A stretch of DNA of 10,689 nucleotides. It comes from an uncultured Collinsella sp. (lineage in GTDB: Bacteria > Actinomycetota > Coriobacteriia > Coriobacteriales > Coriobacteriaceae). The translations under genes and the position numbers were made by a program. The notes below the pieces were generated by a model. The model saw only the letters and a list, made by a program, of their open reading frames with translations. It was not told the origin of the DNA and searched no databases. The DNA is taken from positions 1 to 10,689 of the forward strand of contig CALDBJ010000098.1 of NCBI GenBank assembly GCA_937937835.1, read 5' to 3'. Positions 6,881-10,689 of this stretch are shown one piece after another; positions within the stretch are counted from its first letter, which is position 1, and each line of letters begins with the position of its first letter.

Positions 6881-8422
6881 CTAATCCGCGTCAACCACGC
6901 GAAGCAGATAAGCCACACGCGTCGCCGCCGTGCATTTAAAACGTTCGTCCGCGCGAACTCCGGCGACCCACACCACGGCACCTCCCGGCGCCGTCCTCAC
7001 CACGGGCACGCCGGCGCGCTCGGAAACGGGAATGCGAGCCTCGCCTAGCAAGTCGGATACCTTCTTGCTTCGGCCACTCATTCCTAACGGGCACATCACG
7101 TCTCCCGGTGCGGGACCGTCCACCCACAGGCGCGCCAATCGCGCCTCTGCAGGGATCTCGCCACGTGAGCCCGCCAGGATCCGCTCACTATCGCTGTCGG
7201 CAAAACCCAGGGCAGCCGCGTCTACCAAAGCTGTCACTTCCCCGGCAGCCGCAAGCTCACGGGCGCGGCGCACGATATCGCATCCCGGCTCAACGGCCAT
7301 CGGCTCTGCGACCAGCATGCGCCCCCCGCCCAACGGCAAACGACCGGGTATGGTAATCCAGTCCGCAACCAGCCCCTCACGAGCCGCCGGCGCCTTAAAC
7401 GCTAGCATGCCAAACTCGACGCGCGCGTCAATTCCCGCCGGAAGCGTGACCGAGCCTGTGCCTTCGGCAACGCAGGAAAGGACTCGCTCCACATGTCGCA
7501 TCTCTGGACGAGCGCCCGGATCGATGCGTTTGATCGCCAGTCGCACGATGCGCCGCGCGATTACCACCTCGGCCGCAGCAAGGCGCCTGGCATCGAGCAC
7601 TAGCGCGCCCGCCGCCTCCTTGCGCAGGCAGCTTCGAAACGCCTGTGCCGACAGCTGGGATAGAAACGCATCTTCGTCACCCAAGATCTCACAGGCGGCG
7701 CCAATCGTCTTGCACACGCTCGCATTACGCTGTGCCACCACTGGCATTACCCGATGGCGCACGTAGTTTCGCAGATACGAGATATCCTCATTGCTCTCGT
7801 CTTCACGCCACGGCTGACCATGTACCTGTAGATAGCCCACGAGCTCGCCATGAGTTAGGTCGAGCAAGGGACGCACCACGATATTCCTCCGGCGAGGAAT
7901 GCTCGATAGACCAGCGGGCCCCGAACCCTTAATCGCGTTCATCAAAAACGTTTCCGCGCGATCCGAAGACGTGTGCGCGGTGCAGATACGAGCCGCCGTT
8001 CGCGGTGCCCCCGTCTGGGCGCAGAGTTCGCGAACATACCTCCGCGCCGCGGCATAGCGCACCTCGCGGGCCGCGGCCTCAATATTGCCCGACTCCCCAT
8101 CAAAATAAGCGTGCTCCACACACAGCGGTAAACCATATTGCGCGCAGAGCTCACGCACAAAGGCCTCGTCGCCATCGGACGCCTTGCCGCGCAGATGATG
8201 GTTCACATGCAGCACGTGCAGCCGCTCGCGCGCGACGGGGGCTACACCACGCCCGTCCTGGATATCCAGCTTTGATGTGCAAGCCATAAGGAGCAGCGCC
8301 GTCGAGTCCGCACCACCTGATACCATGAGCACCACGGGGGCAGCCGTCTGCTGCGTTGCCAGGGCCTTATCATCAGCCCTCAACGCAGCATGGTGTCCAT
8401 AATGCTGAGATACCGTAGGCAT
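6881..8422 (-). CDS. tilS: tRNA(Ile)-lysidine synthetase TilS
   Basis: TilS uses ATP to attach lysine to C34 of the CAU anticodon of a minor tRNA-Ile, which changes its decoding from AUG to AUA and is essential in most bacteria. The 513-residue protein has the N-type ATP-pyrophosphatase loop SGGADST (35-41) and HVNHHLRG (72-79). It also has EAAAREVRY (115-123), the RPLL segment (184-187) and the family motif DESNEDISYLRNYVRHRVMP (208-227). A long C-terminal region follows and ends in a likely TilS C-terminal domain (about 430-510). One motif is unusual: the typical HHxDDQAET is here HTSSDRAET (150-158). GAGGAGG lies six bases before the ATG. The gene heads the tilS-hpt-ftsH cluster and diverges from the MBL-fold gene. 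Confidence 0.95.
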   Translation of the reverse strand: MPTVSQHYGHHAALRADDKALATQQTAAPVVLMVSGGADSTALLLMACTSKLDIQDGRGVAPVARERLHVLHVNHHLRGKASDGDEAFVRELCAQYGLPLCVEHAYFDGESGNIEAAAREVRYAAARRYVRELCAQTGAPRTAARICTAHTSSDRAETFLMNAIKGSGPAGLSSIPRRRNIVVRPLLDLTHGELVGYLQVHGQPWREDESNEDISYLRNYVRHRVMPVVAQRNASVCKTIGAACEILGDEDAFLSQLSAQAFRSCLRKEAAGALVLDARRLAAAEVVIARRIVRLAIKRIDPGARPEMRHVERVLSCVAEGTGSVTLPAGIDARVEFGMLAFKAPAAREGLVADWITIPGRLPLGGGRMLVAEPMAVEPGCDIVRRARELAAAGEVTALVDAAALGFADSDSERILAGSRGEIPAEARLARLWVDGPAPGDVMCPLGMSGRSKKVSDLLGEARIPVSERAGVPVVRTAPGGAVVWVAGVRADERFKCTAATRVAYLLRVVDAD

Positions 8423-8450
8423 TTGCTTCCTCCTCTATTCGTCCGCACCC

Positions 8451-8456
8451 ATTGTA
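8451..8456 (-). promoter_or_regulatory. Candidate -10 element TACAAT of tilS
   Basis: TACAAT on the minus strand lies 28 bases before the tilS ATG in the 48-base gap between divergent genes. No clear -35 is seen. A promoter for the opposite gene would have to overlap the tilS start, and I could not identify one. Confidence 0.4.
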
Positions 8457-8470
8457 TCCTTTGGAATCTT

Positions 8471-9280
8471 ATGTCTCGTCTGCACCTTCATATCCTCGGC
8501 AGTGGCTCTAAAGGCAACTGCGCACTCATCGAGGGCCCGCAGGGGCTCATTATGGTCGATGACGGACTGTCTCGCCGCGAGACATTAAAGCGCATGGCAG
8601 AACTGGGACTCTCGACAGACAACGTCTCGGCTCTTCTCATTACTCATGAGCATAGCGATCACATCAAGGGCCTCGATGTCTGGTGCAAGCACTGGCACGG
8701 CCCCCTCTTTGCCAGCAGGGGCACTCTTTCGAGCAAAGAAAATCTTTCGCATCTGCCTGTCGAGGAATTCGATCCCGGTGACACCCTATCCATTGCCGGC
8801 ATCCACGTGCAAACCTACTCAACGTCACACGATGTCATCAATCCAGTCGGCTATCGATTCGACACCCTCGATGATTCCATCGGCTTTGCCACCGACACCG
8901 GAGAGCTATCGAGCCAGGCCATGAACACCCTCAAAGATTGTCGAGTCCTCGCACTCGAAAGCAACCACGATGTGACCATGCTGCGCGAGGGAGAATATCC
9001 CCGCTTTCTTCAGGAGCGCATCCTGTCTGCAAGGGGACACCTCTCCAATGGCCAAGCCGCCGAAGCCGCGCGCGAACTTGTTACCGATCGCACCGAACAG
9101 CTCATTGCCATGCATATCAGCCAAGATAACAATCGTCCGAGCCTTACCGTCAAAAGCTATGCCAAAGCTCTGTCCGCAACCCTGGATGACGAGGTCGGCA
9201 GCTCCGCAACCCTTCTCCAAGGATCGCGAAAACTCTCGATACGCCCTGCGAGTCAGTATCAACCGGCAACCATTCAATAG
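8471..9280 (+). CDS. MBL-fold metallohydrolase, YycJ/WalJ-like putative exonuclease
   Basis: The 269-residue protein has the full metallo-beta-lactamase metal set: His59, His61, Asp63 and His64 (THEHSDH), His120 (TSHD), Asp142 (ATDTG) and a terminal His215 (AMHISQDNN). The opening LHILGSGSKGNC, the SNHD segment with His166 and the GHLSN motif with His190 are typical of the YycJ/WalJ family. Members are described as 5'-to-3' DNA exonucleases or have been linked to the WalRK cell-wall system, but neither walR nor walK lies here. The cytoplasmic role is therefore inferred as nucleic acid processing. I chose ATG 8471 because the family's conserved N-terminus starts there. The 27 residues added by starting at 8390 would come from sequence overlapping tilS. 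The ribosome binding site is weak (GGA, 5 bases upstream). The gene ends just before a strong terminator. Confidence 0.88.
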   Translation: MSRLHLHILGSGSKGNCALIEGPQGLIMVDDGLSRRETLKRMAELGLSTDNVSALLITHEHSDHIKGLDVWCKHWHGPLFASRGTLSSKENLSHLPVEEFDPGDTLSIAGIHVQTYSTSHDVINPVGYRFDTLDDSIGFATDTGELSSQAMNTLKDCRVLALESNHDVTMLREGEYPRFLQERILSARGHLSNGQAAEAARELVTDRTEQLIAMHISQDNNRPSLTVKSYAKALSATLDDEVGSSATLLQGSRKLSIRPASQYQPATIQ

Positions 9281-9289
9281 ACTGTCCTA

Positions 9290-9341
9290 GACAGCAAAAG
9301 GGGCCGAGAATCGCTTCCCAGCCCCTTTTGCTGTCTTTTAA
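9290..9341 (+). terminator. Rho-independent terminator after the MBL-fold gene
   Basis: GACAGCAAAAGGGGC (9290-9304) and its exact reverse complement at 9321-9335 form a 15-bp stem over a 16-base loop, followed by TTTTAAT. It lies 9 bases after the stop codon. It separates this gene from the convergent hsp20. On the minus strand no T tract follows the hairpin, but the stem may still help end the hsp20 transcript. Confidence 0.9.
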
Positions 9342-9362
9342 TAGCGCAGAAAACCAACGAAG

Positions 9363-9794
9363 TTAGTCAATGGAGATCTTCGTAACGTTCTTCTTCTCGA
9401 CGATCTTGGGAACCGTAACGGTCAGGATGCCGTCAGCGTACTTAGCCGAGAGGCCCTCGCTCGAAGCGTCCTTTAGATACACGCCACGCGTCGCGCTGTA
9501 CGAGCTGAACTCCTTCTGCAGGAAGTTCTTGCCCTCGTTCTCCTCGTCTTCCTCGACATTCACGCTAATGGACAGACGGCCCTCGTTAAGCTCGACATCG
9601 ATATCGTCCTTGGCGACGCCGGTCAGATAAGCCTTGACCTCATAGCCGTCGCCCTTATCCTCAACGTCAACGGGGAACGCCTTGGAAGCAATCGAGTTGT
9701 TTGCAAGGTCGGTCATATCATCAAACAGATCGAACAACGAGCTAGCAGAAGGACGAACGCCAAAAACCGAACGATAAGGAACCATGCTTGCCAT
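9363..9794 (-). CDS. hsp20: Small heat shock protein, Hsp20/alpha-crystallin family
   Basis: This 143-residue protein is an ATP-independent chaperone that binds unfolding proteins. The alpha-crystallin domain spans about 41-132, starting at FPVDVEDKGDGYEVKAYLTG and ending in the hallmark GILTVTVPK (122-130). The C-terminal tail carries the I-x-I oligomer contact as Ile140-Ser-Ile142, almost at the last residue. Residues 1-35 form the variable N-terminal arm. The ATG at 9794 is chosen because AAGGAG lies eight bases before it. An upstream ATG at 9827 adds 11 residues read through this ribosome binding site and is unlikely. The gene is single and diverges from a small membrane protein gene. Its upstream region has dyads that suggest heat-shock control. 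Confidence 0.93.
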   Translation of the reverse strand: MASMVPYRSVFGVRPSASSLFDLFDDMTDLANNSIASKAFPVDVEDKGDGYEVKAYLTGVAKDDIDVELNEGRLSISVNVEEDEENEGKNFLQKEFSSYSATRGVYLKDASSEGLSAKYADGILTVTVPKIVEKKNVTKISID

Positions 9795-9800
9795 GTTTAC

Positions 9801-9840
9801 CACTCCTTTTAAGGACTGCCGAGTCATCTTCTAGGTGACT
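9801..9840 (-). promoter_or_regulatory. Two-hairpin hsp20 leader covering the ribosome binding site
   Basis: In the minus-strand transcript, AGTCACCT (9840-9833) can pair with AGATGACT (9829-9822) at 7 of 8 positions around a three-base loop. Just downstream, CAGTCCT (9818-9812) can pair with AGGAGTG (9807-9801) with one mismatch around TAAA. The second stem contains the AGGAG ribosome binding site. This is the arrangement of an RNA thermometer, but the stems are short, and I infer it from pairing alone. Confidence 0.4.
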
Positions 9841-9907
9841 GGGACTTCTTTTGACGCTCTTATATATGCCCACCCAGTGCTCATATATACATCGACTATA
9901 AAGTTTT

Positions 9908-9951
9908 TTGAGTCCAGTACTATAAGCATATCTAAGTGTGTTTGACTCAGG
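9908..9951. promoter_or_regulatory. Split HspR-like half-sites upstream of hsp20
   Basis: TTTGAGT (9907-9913) and ACTCAGG (9945-9951) each match 6 of 7 bases of the HAIR half-sites of the actinobacterial repressor HspR (CTTGAGT and ACTCAAG). They are 31 bases apart instead of 7. A TATAGT (minus strand, 9924-9919) lies between them, and the right half-site overlaps the matching -35 position. That geometry would suit a repressor, but the spacing departs from the known operator. Confidence 0.3.
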
Positions 9952-10071
9952 TTTTAATAAGGTTAAGGTTCTTTGAACCAGAGCTTAAATAACAAGTATG
10001 TTCGCAGCTACAAATAGCAAGGGGCTTACAATGAGCGCGTACACGTTGTTGGTAACGAGCAAAAGGCCATC

Positions 10072-10539
10072 ATGGACGACCAAAACCAGAACAAAATGTT
10101 TATTCCGACGCAGGGGGAAGATACTTCCACGCAGCCGCCGCGGTTCCATCGCCCCCACATCTCGCAAGAGCCCATTAATGATCCGGAGCCCGAGTATGTG
10201 ACGAGAAATCGATATCAAACGCTCGAGGATGCCCAAACGGGACGTAAACATATGGGCGTCGCCTCGGGAGACCCTGTATATCTGAAAGACGCACCATTAT
10301 CTAAAAACAGCGCAGCTAGTGATGAGCCGATGAAAGCATCCGCCACTCATCGACAAAGAGGTCCTCGACCAAAGCAAACCTTGACGCATTCGGCTCGCTA
10401 TCTCGAAACGCCAAAACAGGGAAAATCAATCTTCGTTTCGACAAGTAAACGACGCAAGCAGCATCGACTGACAATCCTGCTTTTGATCATTGCGGTCATA
10501 GCAGTTGCCCTTGTTATTCGATTTATTTTCTTTAAATAA
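10072..10539 (+). CDS. Hypothetical protein with single C-terminal membrane anchor
   Basis: I do not recognise this 155-residue protein. Residues 1-120 are hydrophilic, rich in Pro, Gln, Thr and charged residues, and look largely disordered. A basic patch SKRRKQHR (125-132) is followed by one hydrophobic segment, about 133-154, running to the last residues and ending FIFFK. There is no signal peptide. By the positive-inside rule the N-terminal part should be cytoplasmic and the protein tail-anchored. AAAAGG lies six bases before the ATG. It diverges from hsp20. A role in the envelope or division is possible but would be a guess. Confidence 0.7.
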   Translation: MDDQNQNKMFIPTQGEDTSTQPPRFHRPHISQEPINDPEPEYVTRNRYQTLEDAQTGRKHMGVASGDPVYLKDAPLSKNSAASDEPMKASATHRQRGPRPKQTLTHSARYLETPKQGKSIFVSTSKRRKQHRLTILLLIIAVIAVALVIRFIFFK

Positions 10540-10573
10540 AAGCTCAATACCAAAAACGATAAGATTGTCTGGT

Positions 10574-10590
10574 GTAAATGAGTCATTTAC
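10574..10590. promoter_or_regulatory. 17-bp palindrome GTAAATGA-G-TCATTTAC
   Basis: Perfect 8-base arms surround one central base, 34 bases after the stop of the membrane protein gene. A third, partial copy (GTAAACGC) follows at 10596-10603. With a one-base loop it cannot fold as an RNA hairpin over its full length, so a protein-binding site is the better reading. It contains TGAGTCA. Confidence 0.45.
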
Positions 10591-10603
10591 GCCCGGTAAA
10601 CGC

Positions 10604-10637
10604 AAAAAAGGAGGAGGCCGCGAGGCCTCCCCCTTCT
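10604..10637. terminator. GC-rich terminator hairpin with GCGA loop
   Basis: GGAGGCC (10613-10619) pairs with GGCCTCC (10624-10630) over a GCGA tetraloop. After one mismatch, AAGG (10608-10611) pairs with CCTT (10632-10635). The A6 run at 10604-10609 gives a T6 tail on the minus strand, so it should chiefly end a leftward gene lying beyond the right edge. It may also stop the rightward membrane protein transcript. Confidence 0.75.
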
Positions 10638-10689
10638 CAGTTCAAGCGTACGGCTCGGTGCCGTCCACCGGTCAGCGGCGCCCTGGCCT

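Larger units (their letters stand above)
9795..10071. other. Divergent AT-rich intergenic region
   Basis: This 277-base region separates hsp20 from the membrane protein gene and is visibly richer in A and T than the coding DNA. Apart from the leader and half-sites listed separately, it holds two similar AT blocks, GCTCTTATATATGC (9857-9870) and GCTCATATATAC (9879-9890). A short dyad GGTTC-TTT-GAACC lies at 9967-9979. Several TATA-like boxes make the promoters hard to assign. For the rightward gene, TTGAAC (9973-9978) with TATGTT (9997-10002) is a weak candidate. No convincing gene is seen. Confidence 0.5.

Noticed and set aside
8390..8470. N-terminal extension of the MBL-fold protein starting at 8390
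   Set aside because: It overlaps the tilS start and the family's conserved N-terminus begins at 8471.
9822..9890. CIRCE operator (HrcA) upstream of hsp20
   Set aside because: AGTGCTC-like fragments occur, but there is no GAGTGCTAA partner or nine-base spacing.
10637..10689. Possible 3' end of a minus-strand gene at the right edge
   Set aside because: The T6-tailed terminator suggests a leftward gene, but the short frames here (one ending at a TGA next to the hairpin, another with two stops) cannot be told apart and no motif is visible. An RNA gene is equally possible.
1..10689. CRISPR array, tRNA, rRNA, prophage or defence system
   Set aside because: No regularly spaced repeats, no cloverleaf-like segments, and no nuclease, helicase, integrase or toxin genes of such systems were seen.

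Overview
The window is about 58% GC (an impression, not a count) and carries mostly C-ending codons. It reads as an ordinary chromosomal stretch from a high-GC Gram-positive bacterium. The tilS-hpt-ftsH cluster, the protein sequences and the gene style suggest a Coriobacteriia member such as Collinsella or a relative. This is inferred from general knowledge, not from a database search.

Layout. Positions 1-155 hold an ambiguous 44-codon open frame and the promoter region of the first full gene. A TrmA/RlmD-family RNA uracil-C5 methyltransferase (156-1601, +) converges through a bidirectional hairpin terminator on a PHP-domain phosphatase (1680-2501, -). A class I aminotransferase (2667-3851, -) follows, then a perfect 20-bp inverted repeat (3916-3967) that looks like a small mobile or REP-type element. 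Next comes the strong terminator of ftsH. The cluster tilS (6881-8422), hpt (6184-6732) and ftsH (4041-6182) runs leftwards: tRNA-Ile lysidine synthetase, hypoxanthine phosphoribosyltransferase and the membrane AAA+ metalloprotease. The stop codon of hpt and the start codon of ftsH are one base apart. A YycJ/WalJ-like metallo-beta-lactamase (MBL) fold nuclease (8471-9280, +) diverges from tilS and ends in a 15-bp terminator. A small heat shock protein (9363-9794, -) and a small C-terminally anchored membrane protein of unknown role (10072-10539, +) diverge from a 277-bp AT-rich region. The window ends with a palindrome, a GC-rich terminator and about 50 bp of unassigned sequence.

The genes are mainly housekeeping: RNA modification, purine salvage, membrane protein quality control and stress protection. 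I see no defence system, CRISPR array, prophage or biosynthetic cluster. The parts most worth a second look are regulatory. The hsp20 upstream region has split HspR-like half-sites and a leader that can fold over its ribosome binding site. TGAGTCA-type motifs recur in the last 900 bases. The others are the palindrome at 3916-3967 and the uncharacterised membrane protein at the right end.
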